Shown in pieces: positions 25,062-36,884 of a stretch of DNA of 64,000 bases. Positions within the stretch are counted from its first letter, which is position 1. Every line of letters begins with the position of its first letter. The DNA is from Polyodon spathula. Taxonomy: Eukaryota; Chordata; Actinopteri; Acipenseriformes; Polyodontidae. Under the pieces are notes generated by a model, which saw only the letters and a program-made list of their open reading frames with translations, was not told the origin of the DNA and did not search any database. Location: contig NC_054537.1 in the NCBI RefSeq assembly GCF_017654505.1, positions 74,582,118 through 74,646,117 on the forward strand. The letters are read 5' to 3'. The position numbers and the translations under genes are program-made.

Positions 25062-26551
25062 TAGAGTTTTACATATAGTTGATACAGCATACATAAGTAA
25101 AGATTGATGTATTTTGTTTAACTATAAGTGATACAGCATAAGTGAATAAATAAATAGCATACATAAATAACAGAACATTTTTCTGAATGTGGAGTTCATC
25201 AGAATTGCTAAGCATGCCATAATTGCTGGTAATTGATTTCTTCCGGGCCAAGATTAACACTCAGCAACGAGATCAAAGATTGATGTGTGGAGTTCATCTC
25301 GACCTGGAAGAAGATCCAGTTACAAATAATTATGACATTTTCCAATTCAATAATAATTTTTCCTAATACATTTTTAAAGCCCTGCAAAAAAACCTAGGAA
25401 TCAATTTCCAAAGAAGTGGAAGGCGTAAGTTTCCCTACAGATGGATATACCCCAGTTGGGAAGGTGGCTTCCTTTATTTCAGTAAATTCTCTTGGACTGT
25501 GTGCTATATAAGTTTGCTTAAACAAATCAACTCTTCTAATTAGTGGATTTTGAAAATGTCACACTTGTGGAGTAGGTTCTAAATCCCCAGGAGTTATGTT
25601 TTTCCGTTTGTATTAAACAAATAGCTAAAGTTGTTTTTTTATGATACAGCATCCTTTGTTTGCCATAAATAACTGTATGCAGCAACACAAAGAACAACTG
25701 TTGTGAAAATATTAGTATGCAGAGTCTCTGGTGCTTTGTTACTGCATCTATCTTAGTACAGTATCAACATTGTTCATGCATTTTGTGAATTGAGACCAAA
25801 CCTGAAATTCTGCAACTTTATACATTATCACTGTTATCACTGCTTAAACATTCAAACATTTTAAAATCACACTAAGCTATTAGGTTCGTACTCTTTTTCT
25901 GTATCATCAATTGCTGTGTATTGCCCTTAGCTGCATTTACCCTCTGTCTGGAGAATCAAGGCAAATGTTGCAAAAATTTTATTTTCTCCCTCAATATTAA
26001 GGTTTCATTTGTGCCTTTTGTAATAACTAAATACACCCTGGTGTTCCAGATTGTACTTAAACAAATTCCACCCTTCTTGATTTAACTAAATCTGCTTGCC
26101 TCCTTCCTTAGTGCCAGATTAGTACGGACATTTTTACTGTAAAGCTTCTACAAGACATAAGAGGAAAGAGGAATTTATAAAACTGTAATGTATGTGATAT
26201 TCACAATACATTGCTTTTTAAATTCACATTTAGGCAGCTATTCACTTGTAACATTACTTTGTTCCCACTCTGTTTGGAATCAGTTATAAAAGAAAAATAG
26301 AATTAATTAATTCAGTGTCAGAATGGAAGAAATATGTAAAGTCTGCATGTTGCTAGATTGTTAATACTTTTTATAGGATTTTTGGTAATGATTAAGGATG
26401 CTGTGTCTTTAAAAACTCCCAATCCTCTATGCATTTTCTATAAAATAACTTATCTTTGGGTCTTTTGCCTCAAGAAGTGAATAAAAAGGGTCTAATTGTT
26501 CTCCTGCTGTTTTTCATAGGCCAACATTCATAGATCCCTTGTTGTTTGCAG
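25062..26551. other. Intronic or upstream non-coding sequence before the Golli exon
   Basis: No exon or recognised repeat. It is the interval where enhancers or the classic mbp core promoter could lie, but I cannot point to a specific site. The last 60 bases end in a usable polypyrimidine-rich acceptor (TTGTTGTTTGCAG, AG at 26550-26551). Confidence 0.4.
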
Positions 26552-26868
26552 GACATGTAGAGGCAGATGTGAACCAGAACAATAGGACCTCCTCTGAGAA
26601 GACAGCGGTGACAGACTCCAAGGGTGCAGCAGACACAGAGAATGCCTGGAACGAGGCCCACACAGCTGACCACGCTGCAAGTCGCCCACACTTGGTCCGC
26701 CTCTTTTCCCGGGATGCACCAGGCCGCAAAGACAACACCTTCAAAGATCGCCCATCGGAGTCAGATGAGCTTCAGACCATCCAGGAGGACAGTGGACCAG
26801 CTTCCGATAGCTCGGATATTACTGAAAACTAGCCAGAAGAGTTCCCTGAGGGCCACTGAACACCACAA
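26552..26868 (+). CDS. mbp: Golli-specific exon of the myelin basic protein gene
   Basis: Golli proteins are cytoplasmic and nuclear products of the mbp locus, made from an upstream promoter and implicated in T cells and oligodendrocyte calcium entry in mammals. The exon opens after TTTGCAG and reads 93 codons to a TAG at 26830-26832. Hallmarks are EADVNQNN, SRPHLVRLFSRDAPGR and RPSESDELQTIQED, all very close to mammalian Golli. It shares exon phase with mammals, the first Gly codon being split across the intron. The exon runs without a splice site into classic exon 1, and bases 26833-26868 act as 5' leader for classic MBP. Unusually, the frame is identical to that of MBP but closed by TAG at 26830 and TGA at 26857, so no Golli-MBP fusion can be read. 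The first Golli coding exon (starting MGN in mammals) was not found in the window and is probably upstream. Confidence 0.9.
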
Positions 26869-27003
26869 ATGGCATCTACAAGCTCCACGGACCAGGCGAA
26901 ACACGGAGGCAAATCCAGGGGACAAAGGGACACTGGTCTACTAGACCAGCTGGGAAAATTCTTTGGAGGTGAAAAAGAAGGATCCAGGAAGGGATCAAAA
27001 AAG
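26869..27003 (+). CDS. mbp: Myelin basic protein, classic exon 1 (residues 1-45)
   Basis: MBP is the highly basic, intrinsically disordered protein that adheres the cytoplasmic faces of the myelin membrane. This exon carries the start ATG (26869; context CACAAATGG) and 45 codons, ending with AAG before the donor GTGAGC at 27004. It contains the conserved RDTGLLDQLGKFFGG segment (residues 20-34), the first membrane-binding amphipathic helix, followed by a Lys/Arg/Ser-rich stretch. Relative to mammals, about 13 residues near the N-terminus are absent, as in other fish MBPs. The MAS start matches the family, where Ala is N-acetylated after Met removal. Followed by a 10.5 kb intron; no equivalent of the mammalian alternative exon 2 was recognised. 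Confidence 0.96.
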
Positions 27004-29430
27004 GTGAGCTTTGAGAACACAAGGACACAATCTATTTTTTTAAGGATAGTTTTAACACATTTTTATTGAGGCATAGCCAGAATCTCTGTAAACTTTAGTT
27101 TTTTTTTTTTTTTTTTTAAAGTTCATTTATCAAAGGGTATCATATTTACAATACAAGAAAACATGAAACATTCTTGTATACAGTCACTTGAGAAATGGTA
27201 TGGGTGTGGTTTCAGAACTGGACTGGCAAACAAAATGACCTATTGATGTAGCCAAATTATACAGTTTGCAAATAATGAATAATCATAAACTATTAAACAA
27301 CTGAGGTATCAGGAAAAAAAAAAAATTCAGAATCTACAATTATAATTGTCAATGAAAGCTGTCAAACTGGACTGTATTCTTTATCTGTAGATAATGACAA
27401 CACGATACAAAGTTTTTGGGGTTTCTTTTGTATGTTTGCTTAAAGAATCATTAAATGCATCAGCTGTTTCTTTAATTAATAAAGTAGTTTGATTTGCTGA
27501 GACACAGTACAAATAAGTGCAACCAATAAGTGCTCGGATATTACTGGGAATTACAGGGAATTTTGCAAACTCCTTTGTTTACTAAGTTTTTCTAGTGGGT
27601 GAGAAGAATGTATTTAATTGTAATAAAAACAAAGTCACATTTTGTCATTTTTTATTTTTAAATAGTTGTTAATAAGAGACTGACAGCAAGTCTAAGGACA
27701 AATGTGTTTTCTTCTGTGTCATAGCAGCACCATTTAATGAAATGCAGTTTATATTATATATCACTCTTCTGCTGAACCAGGTCTCATTTAAGCTTTAGTT
27801 TTGCAATTACTGAATGGTGCTGAAAGTTGAAAGTACGGAATGTGATTCAGTCACCATTGAAACAGTGCAAGTGCTTGATAGGTCTCACTTTTTTGTAACC
27901 TGTTTTTGTAATGTATTGTAAGCTGTGTTTGTCGATCTGTCGAGGTACCATAAATACTTCTGGAAAGAAAATGAAGCCTTGAAACCTTGATACATTAAAA
28001 AGTTCTTTATCTGCTGTATAAGCAACTTACTCACAATACTCAATTATACTTGCACCAGTGGCTCCAATTAGAACTGTATTACCAGCCATTTTTCCAAGCA
28101 ATCTCTTAATAAATTAATTTAAAATGCATTCGGGGTTATATAATGGGAAGTAATTCTGAAATGAGTGTTCTGCTAAGATGATTTTAGTTTGCACTTTAGT
28201 GTAGAGGGCTATATAGCTTTAACTTGGAGGTTGACTCTCATGGGTTACTTTTTAATGTAACACTGCTTCATCTGTGGAGTGCCTGGTACTGCAAATCACT
28301 GTAATTCCTTTCTTTTGTCAACTGTTCTCCCAAGATCACATTAAGCCCATCTAAGCTGCCCACACTCTCTAATTAGAAAAAAGCTAAATAACATTCCCTT
28401 TGTACGGCTCAAAGTTAGAGTTGACGTTAAGATAAAGAGTACTTTGAACATTTTACACAGAAGCATCTTCTTTTCCCTCTGATGGTGAAAGCTAATGAAA
28501 TAACAACTTCTTGTTGTTTGTGCTTCCTGCAAGTCCTTATGAGACAATAGGGATTATGGAACAGCAACATTTTCTGTACAGTGTATACCATTGACCTTTC
28601 CTTATTTCAAGTGGTCTGCAGTGAAAGGTGTTACATTGGTGGTATTGAATGCAGAGATACTAATATTGTGTATTTCTGTAGCAAGTAAAACTGTCAGCTC
28701 AGTATACAAATCAGAAAGACCTGTTCCAGTTTGTGACTTACAAATCCTTTGGTTGTTATTTGTCTTAAGAAATCTTTTAGCTTGGTCGAACATTCTGCTT
28801 TGTCATGTCTAAGTAAGTTTGTGTAGAAACTGACGTTTAAAGGGGGTGGTTAGCACTTTTTATACTTTTCAATTTTTTTGTCTAAAATTGTACCAGTTGA
28901 TTTTGGCAGTATTTTTGTTTCAGTATCACCTGCCAAATTATCATTACCATTTAAATGTATGAGCAAAACTTGCTGCTGTTAAGTTTTTCAAAAGTATTAA
29001 GCTACTGTCTTCATTTTCTTTTTAGTTAAGGGTGTTTTTTTTAAAGTATTCAAGTGGTAAAGATGTGGGACTTTATATTGTGTTATAATGAACCACAATT
29101 GCTTAAAAGTATTTCCTTTGTGAATTGGTTACTATTATCTTGTATACAGGTACTTTTTCATTGTGTAAAACCATTAGTTATAAATATCAGAATCCAGGGG
29201 TGCAGCTGATACTGATAAATTGGGCACACATTTCTATATGGTTCCCTCCCAGTATATCCCTGTTGGTAATACTAATTCCTTTTAATATTTTTATAACCAC
29301 AATTATGTACCTACTAATTGCCCTATAATTCATAATTCTACAGTGCTCAATAATGTATCTGTTGCACTTTTGTGTTCAGTTAAATTCATGATGCACTTTG
29401 CTGTAGTTTACTAATACAGATGTCAATGAA

Positions 29431-29505
29431 CCTTTTTTTTTTTTTTTTTTTTTTTGCATTTTTGTATAAAAGCCATGCTTTTAAAATAACAAACAACAAC
29501 AACAA

Positions 29506-29538
<33 letters not shown>
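29431..29538. repeat. Poly(T), AAC-repeat and poly(A) tract
   Basis: About 25 T residues, 30 bases of unique sequence, then ACAACAACAAC followed by about 30 A residues. The T and A runs are complementary and could pair in a transcript. Confidence 0.9.
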
Positions 29539-29539
<1 letters not shown>

Positions 29540-30189
29540 GTATGTATTACTAGTGTTCCATTTTTGACTGTAACTCCAAACCTGATTGTTATTCTTGCTT
29601 TTGGGTGATTGCTTGAGCTTACAATCCTGTATTAAAACTCTTTAAAGAAACACTGTCAACTGATTTGCATGTGTGCTTTGTGCTTCTTGTTTAACATTGC
29701 TGCTTGAACATTTCAGTAACAGAAAACCAGCCCCCAAATAATGCTGACATATTATGAGGCACTAGACAATTCTGAATAACTTTTGCTATAAACACATGAA
29801 AATGTATTCAAGGCTTTTCCAAACAGTCATAAAAACAGTCCATTCTAAAGCAGATATGTTGTACTGTGGGTATGTAAGGTCCTACAAATAATATTTTCAA
29901 CTCTACAGTAAGTGTGCAGATTTTGTAATATACAAAAAAAAAAAAAAGATAAAATGTTCCCCACAATCCTTTCATTATGAACATAATGTATTAATCCACT
30001 AATTTTTTTTAACAATAATGTGTTGCTAACTGAGCTTTGTAAAGTGAGGTAAATTAAAAATCATATCTATGACTTAGTTTGTTTGGTAATTGTTTTGACA
30101 GTGGGAGTGCTATGTTTTTCCACATCATGTTGTAAATGATAACGTAAGTGTGTACACAATTGCTATAATGTTGACCTGGCTTTATGAAT

Positions 30190-30224
30190 TAGATTTGTTT
30201 GTATCCAACAACAGCATTGGTTAT
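30190..30224. repeat. 35-base direct repeat, copy 1
   Basis: The stretch from TAGATTTGTTTGTATCCAAC to CATTGGTTAT is identical to 30824-30858, with weaker similarity for another 14 bases (ATGAGATG versus ATGAAATG). It does not look like simple sequence. Confidence 0.8.
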
Positions 30225-30823
30225 CTAGCCATGAGATGTCCTTGACAAGAAATGTGTTTCTAAAATCTCTTTTTATCTCTGATAAGTTACAATTAGCAAT
30301 ATCTGTGATTCCAAGAGTAAATCACTAAACTTATCCATGGAACTTTGACACCTGTAACCTATTCAAACTTTAGAAAATGTTCTTTGTAACATTCTGCTTC
30401 GTAGCATATTTGTCATTTTAAAAAATATTAAGTGTAAATGTGCATCTGTGACAGTCATAGTTCTTTATGAGTGTTTTAAAGGGTCTTTTAAAGTCTTTGT
30501 CATCTTGCTAGTACTATTTTTCAGATTTAAAGGTTAAAAATTGTCATGACGGCAGATGTGTCATACTTCAGTGTAGTTGAATGCTATTTAAAGTTAGTCT
30601 GTCTTGTATTTCTTAGAATGTAGTCACAATTAGTAGATGTCTAAATTGAAATGGTACAATATGAATTTCTGCAGTTAACTTACAAAAAAAAATGGAAGTA
30701 AATCATGCATAACTGATTCAATCGCAAACAAGTATTTCTTGAAGGTACCAAGTTAGCAATGAATACAAGATAAAATAACATTTTCTGAAAGGAATCAAAC
30801 CATTACAGTGGTATTAAAAAAGG

Positions 30824-30858
30824 TAGATTTGTTTGTATCCAACAACAGCATTGGTTAT
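30824..30858. repeat. 35-base direct repeat, copy 2
   Basis: Second copy of the 30190-30224 repeat, 634 bases downstream in the same orientation. The sequence between does not look like a known transposon. Confidence 0.8.
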
Positions 30859-31365
30859 TTAATCATGAAATGCTTATATTAGTCCAAATTTACCAACCAT
30901 TCCTGACAACTTGGACTTTCAGCAGTGAGCAATTCATTCAGTCCAATGCTGATGCAGGATGGTGCATTGTCCAAAGTGGGCATCTGTTTACAGGTAGGTA
31001 ACGTACTATAATATCCTCTTGACCGATCAGTCTAAATGAATAGATTAGTTCATTCAATACTGTTCAGCACTGCTTAGTTCTGATCTTCATCAGTTAGTTC
31101 TGTTCAGCAAGATAGCCCAGAATTTGTTTAGAATGTGATGTGCACTGATTGTATGAAACTGTTTCAAACCTTTACTTTTCCCAGACATTTTCCATGCAAT
31201 TCAGGAAATTGGCATCAATTTCACATGCTATTTGGTAGATAGTTGTAAAGAATTGGTTGTCAAACATGTGGGCTTAATGAGGTATAGTGTTTTCACCCAA
31301 TTCATAACAGACCATTAAAGTACATGGTGCTAACAAAATAATCCCACTAAATCTTACCTAATGTA

Positions 31366-32316
31366 TACAGTGTCTATAGAAAGTCTACACCCCCTTTCAA
31401 AATTTTCACCTTTTGTTGCCTTATAGCCTGGAATTAAAATGCTTTTTTTCCATTTATCTATACATCCTACCCTGCAACTTCCAAATGAAAAAAATATTCT
31501 AGATATTTGTAGAAAATTAATTAAAAATAAAAACTGATTGGTTGGATAAGTGTCCACCCTCCTTGTAATACCAATCCTAAATTAGCTTGGGTGTAACTAA
31601 TCACCTTCAAAATCACGCACCAAGTCAAGTAGCCTCTACCTGTGTTAAATTGTAGTGATTCACATGATTTCAGGATGAATTCAGCAGTTTCTGTAGGTTC
31701 CCTCTGCTGGGTAGTGCATTTCAAAGCAAAGACTCAACCATGAGCACCAAGGTGCTTTCAAAAGAACTCTGGGACAAGGTTGTTGAAAGGTACAGATCAG
31801 GGAATGGGTATCAAAGGCCTTGAATATCCCGTGGAGCACGATCAAGGCAATTATTAAGAAGTGGAAGGTGTATGGAACCACCAAGACCCTGCCTAGAACA
31901 GGGCGTCCCTCCAAACTGGATGACCGAGCAAGAAGGAGACTGATCACAGAGGCTACCAAGAGGCCATTGGCAACTTTGCAAGAGTTGCAGGCTTTTATGG
32001 CAAAGACTGGTCAAAGTGTGCATGTGACAACAATATCCCAAGCACTCCACAAATCTGGCCTGTATGGTAGGGTGGCAAGAAGGAAGCCATTACTCAAGAA
32101 AGCCCACCTTGAATCCCGTTAGAAGTATGCAAAAAAAAAAAAAAAAAAAAAAAACACACTCAGGAGATTCTGTAGCCATGTGGCAAAGCGTTATGTTTTG
32201 CGCAAACCCAACACAGCACATCACCCAAAGAACATCATCCCTACTGTGAAGCATGGTGGTGGAAGCATCATGTTATTGGGATGTTTCTTATCGGCAGGGA
32301 CAGGGGCACTTGTATG
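31366..32316 (+). mobile_element. Tc1-like transposon with internal deletion and lost right end
   Basis: The left terminal repeat starts at a TA with CAGTGTCTATAGAAAGTCTA and contains a second block, CACCTTTTGTTGCCTTATAG, typical of transposase-binding direct repeats. The transposase reads MSTKVLSKELWDKV from 31740, shifts frame near 31820, and continues with the paired DNA-binding domain, GTTKTLPRTGRPSKL and GLYGRVARRKPLLKKAHLESR, to 32122. A poly(A) run (32131-32153) stands where the first catalytic Asp block (the WSDET region) should be. The frame resumes at about 32190 with [12 protein letters not shown] and then ends at a TG/TA microsatellite, so the last catalytic residues and right repeat are missing. 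Inactive copy in mbp intron 1. Confidence 0.88.
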
Positions 32317-32317
32317 G

Positions 32318-32318
<1 letters not shown>

Positions 32319-32413
<95 letters not shown>
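32319..32413. repeat. (TG)n(TA)n compound microsatellite
   Basis: About 26 bases of TG then about 68 bases of TA. It marks the broken right side of the Tc1 element. Confidence 0.95.
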
Positions 32414-32415
<2 letters not shown>

Positions 32416-34875
32416 CACTCAAGTAAAGTCATTGTCTAATTTTTCATGTAAGAAATGTGATATCTGCAAAGTGATGGTAGTACATATTAGACTACAGGAA
32501 TTATTTATTTTTGTTCTACATACTTTAAGAATAGTCACCAGTAAACTATTTTCAGGAGTAGAAATTCAGAGCATAAAAATGCGCTGTACTTTGTATATAA
32601 AGGTTGACAAATGTTGTTTCTTGTTCATCATAAAACAGTGTGTGGTTTTGAAGATGCTTTTCCCATGAGATGCTCACAGTGGAGCCCTCAAAGATCAAAG
32701 TGATTGAGATTCCATGATTCATGATGTGTGAAGAATATCTCACAAGATTTAAGATAACCTCATCATGAGCATTAGTCATGAGGATTACGTGCATATTCTC
32801 AATGCCTTTACATATTTCTGTGGAACCAGTATGTAAATGATTTTATAAACATTTTGCCCATCCCTAAGTTTAGTGAAATGTTGTCAAATTAAAACATTTA
32901 TAAACAAATCACTACACTGTTGAAGCTCTACTCCCACATAGAGTGGGTTGCAAATCTGAAGACGTGAAAACATAACTCTCATTAATGCCACCCACTAGTA
33001 AAATGTGTTGGGACTTTACCAGAGTAAGTGGGTCCTGGCTAGGACCAGTGCCTTCACCCTCTGAATTCCAGGTGCCCACCATTGGTACAAGACATTGACA
33101 TTGGTAAGCAGTGTGAAACAAGAAAGAGAGGACCCAACAAAACCAGGCAAACTAAAAGACTACAGAAGCATAAGAATGAGAGGAGGTGAGAATGTGCTGG
33201 CGAATGTTGTCAATCTTGGTTTTAAAATATTGAAATAAACTGTTGCATAGCTGATGTGAAGCTGGTAAAGTAATGGAACAGTTCAGCTACCGATCTTTTT
33301 TTCAGTTTTATACCGAACAATGGTAGAAAACAGCTATCTGGGATTACTTAGATAATTCTCAATAATATTTAAAAAATATCTAGATCTGGCTGTTGTCATA
33401 GCATCCCTATATACAACCAATGATTCTTTCCACATGTGCAGATGACTCGTTGAACGTGAGTACAGCCACCTACACTCAATTTTACAACAGCATTAGGGTT
33501 AGAAATAGTCTAAAGCTGAAATGTATTCACATCCAAGCACAGAAAGAGGAGATGTGCTATCAGGTTAAAAAGAGATATTCTATAGCTAAGAAGCATTAAA
33601 ATGAAACCCAGCTCCATTGTGCTGTATGATATGGATGAAGGCAATAAACTTAACAACCTAAACAAAAATCCTGGGGCAGCCTAAATAAGGGCAAAAACCT
33701 CCCATAGCAACATGGAACTGTTACATAGAATGCCGTATGAACCAATATAATGTGTTGAAAGTCTAACTGATTACCCTCGAGACTTTCTAGGATACATTGT
33801 AAAGATCTATTTGCTTTACAGTGGTCATTCTTCACGAGGATGCATTGACTATCTCAATACAATGCATTTTATTTGTAAAATCTAGGGATTCAAATACATA
33901 GAGTTTACAACACTTATGAAGACATAATGTTATATTCTTTTATCATGATTTTTTTTTTTTTGCATTTCTGCAAATACTGAAACATAAATACATTCCACTT
34001 TTCAATAAGTTGTGTTGAAAAGGTTAAATATCGCCTGATTAAGGGGCATACAAATAATTTAAGCAAAGGGTGTAATTAAAGGAAATGTGATTAAAAAGTA
34101 TTATTTCACCTTACTCAACTGATAAGTCTTACCTTAACATCACAGCACAGAGGAAAAGTAGGCATATTATCGTTTAAAATTGTATTGTTATATAATGGTA
34201 TTCACAATATAAATAGAAACGTTAATTTTATATTATACCAAAGACAGTAAAATAGGGTTCAGCAACAGTATTTAAAAAAATAACACCAGTCTCTCAGCTA
34301 GCTATTACTATTTCATAGGCTTTTGAAGCAAGTGCATAGGCAGTTTTTCAGAGAGAGAAACATGTTAACACTATGCTCAGAAGTAGCATCATTTGGACAG
34401 CCCTGCAATAATTCATGTATATGTTTGTGTGTGTGTATGTGTATGAAGGTTTCATTTAATGTTTTCAAGAAATGTGTCTTTCTTTTGCAAAGTTGTAATA
34501 GTGCACAACAAATCATTTGGTGTTGATCTGTTTAGTAAGTAAACAGTATAAAGAGATACAGGGCTCCTGTTTTGTATGTATCCCAGTAAGTACAGGATAT
34601 AACTAACCAATTTGATGCACACAGATTACTGTTCCTAGACATGAAAATGTGCCATAGATATCTCCTGTGTGGCTTTTTCTTGTCTCTTCCAATTAGTTAC
34701 AGTTCCAGAAACCTGACAGGCCCAGTCAGCAATATAATTGACCTTGTATTAGATTTTTATGACATTAGTGCTGTCAGGGAGAATTGGAATGTTTAGAAAA
34801 CTTCACGGTGTTAAACCTCACAATCATTTAAAACAACTACATACTTCCAATGTTTTCTTGTTAATCTAGAGTTTC

Positions 34876-35380
34876 TTTCACACTGGCATGCTCAACCCAG
34901 GTCAGAACCTTCTGCTTTTGTTAAAGCAGGGTTGTCCTGGGTGACAGACACAAGTGCACAATCCGCGTATTAATGCCCCGGAAGCAGCTTGTTACGGATG
35001 CTTCCATCCAAGCTTCTCTGGATTGAACCATCTGCCCAAATGTTGACTTGAGCAAATGTTTCTTCATACATACTACAATCTGGCTCATGGTGTGTCTAAA
35101 CCAACAAATATGGCTAAACAGAATAAAGAGAAGAGTTCCTTGCAAAAGTGAAACCTTCACGCAGGCGTGGCTGTTTGTTATGTCATTGGCTTAAGAACAG
35201 CCATCATGCATTTTGTCTTGCTCAACCCGGGTCCAAGCGTGTCGACCCACATCATGAGGTGGGTCGCTGGGACACGAGTCAACTCGGGTACGACCCAGGT
35301 ACGTCGTTTCAAGCTGCGCAGGATTGTGACCAAGTTAGCCAGAACCAGGGCCAGGACCTGGGTAGGATTGCAGTGTGAAA
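34876..35380. mobile_element. MITE-like element with terminal inverted repeats
   Basis: The left end TTTCACACTGGCATGCTCAA then CCCAGGTC pairs with the right end, which on the minus strand reads TTTCACACTGCAATCCTACC then CAGGTC. The right half is GC-rich with several CCCGGGTC/GACCCAGG echoes and an inner hairpin GACCCAC...GTGGGTC (about 35243-35266). No transposase is recognisable. The end sequence resembles PIF/Harbinger-type MITEs, but the superfamily is not settled. Confidence 0.6.
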
Positions 35381-35698
35381 GGGGTAACATGTAAGAGCAT
35401 GATTTTTTCTCAAAAATGAATTTCCTTTTTCCCTTATTTCTCCTTTAGATGCTTAGGGATATTACTTCCAGTTTAGAGTTAAGTGGTCAGGTGCAGTTTA
35501 CCAGGGATTATGCAATATATAAACAATACTGGAATTATTTTCAATTATTACAAAAAAATTAAATAAAAAATAACATCTGAGGAAGTGAAAAGCCATTATC
35601 TGATTTAAGACATGATCATTTAAGATATCTGTTAAATGTTTAATATTCAGATACACATTCATTATTGTATTTGATGCACTGTATCTATACAACATGCA

Positions 35699-35992
35699 CA
35701 ATTGGCCGAGCGGCTCACCATGCACCAGCGACCCCTTAGTCTGGCTTGGTGCCTGCGGGCTTGCCTGTAAGCTGACCAGAGCTGTGTTGTTCTCCAGTGC
35801 TGTAGCTCCAAGGTGGCTGCATGGTGAGTCTGCAGTGTGAAAAGAAGCGGTCGGCTGATGGCACACACTTCGGAGGACAGTGTGTGTTCGATTTCATTCT
35901 CCTAAGTCAGCGTAGGGGTGGTAGTGGTGAGCTGAGCATAAAAATATATTCTAAATTGAGAGAAAATAATAACAGTAATTACGACTAAATTA
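35699..35992. mobile_element. Interspersed repeat, moderately GC-rich module
   Basis: A compositionally distinct block begins AATTGGCCGAGCGG and contains GAAAAGAAGCGGTCGGCTGA, TTCGGAGGACAG and GTCAGCGTAGGGGTGGTAG, ending near ATTACGACTAAATT. From memory this module recurs in fish genomes as a short interspersed repeat. No protein-coding capacity. I cannot assign a superfamily from this one copy. Confidence 0.5.
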
Positions 35993-36742
35993 AAAAAAAA
36001 TAATAATAAAAAAGAGTTTTCTGTTGTATGCAGTCCACTGTAATGTCATACTGTTGATCTAGTGATGGATCGAAAAAATTCCACGGTTTAAATATTAAAT
36101 TAGGACCAAACCGGGCATTTAAAGACAAAAATACATTAAAGAAATGTATAAACATACAGATGTTGGCTTTGCCAGTGTCCTTTGAATAGTTTAGATCAAG
36201 TGAAAACAATTATTATATAGACAGATCCCTCTATATATATTCTGATTCTATTACCTGCAACCGCCTCACTGAGAACCTAGACAGACCTATCAATCCGCCA
36301 CAGCTGTCAATAATACAGAATAAATTACACAATTCTTGAAGTGAACTGACCTTAACAACATACAGCACCTCTCAATGAGAGGAAAAAAAACATAAAAAAG
36401 ACACTTGGAGATTGACTCTGACAGAAAAGAAGCATCCACAAACGTCAAACCAACTGGGCAGTCAAAGTTTTTTATGACTGGCTGAATGAGCATAACACAA
36501 ATATAGATTTGAAAACTGTCACGATAAAGTCCTATTGTTATTAACTAATTTTAAACAGAAATAACGGTAGTATATCTATTAGAATGTCATAGTTAATACT
36601 TTACTACAGTTTTAAATGGTAAACAAGAATTATTTTATGAGACAGAATGTTATTTCCACATTTGTCTAATTTAAAATCACTTTTAAAAATATGAAATCAG
36701 TCTTATTTTCAATTTTGTACAGTGTGAGCCATAGCATAATAA

Positions 36743-36884
36743 GAATAATGTACTCCAGGTTGTGTGTTGTGCCGGGATAACATCACTTCATGGATGTTCG
36801 ACACAAGTGGCCTGCGGCCTCATGCCAAATCACCCAAGGAGCGATGTTATCCCAGCACAACACACACCCTGTCGTGCATTATTC
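36743..36884. mobile_element. Short inverted-repeat element, 42-base arms
   Basis: Left arm 36743-36784 and right arm 36843-36884 (reverse complement) both read GAATAATG, a variable 8 bases, then GTGTGTTGTGC and GGGATAACATC with few mismatches. The loop of about 58 bases is GGCCTGCGGCCTC-rich. It is a compact foldback structure with no coding potential, a MITE or a strong structured repeat. Confidence 0.75.

Noticed and set aside
26829..27020. Minus-strand 63-codon frame over the Golli/MBP exon
   Set aside because: It is the antisense shadow of a confidently identified plus-strand exon and shows no domain of its own.
32180..32668. 162-codon plus-strand frame
   Set aside because: Its first 40 residues are real Tc1 transposase, but the rest is the translation of TG/TA repeats and intron sequence.
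35698..35720. Possible tRNA from the TTGGCCGAGCGG motif
   Set aside because: The string resembles a tRNA D-arm region, but no acceptor stem, anticodon arm or B box follows at tRNA spacing. It belongs to an interspersed repeat.
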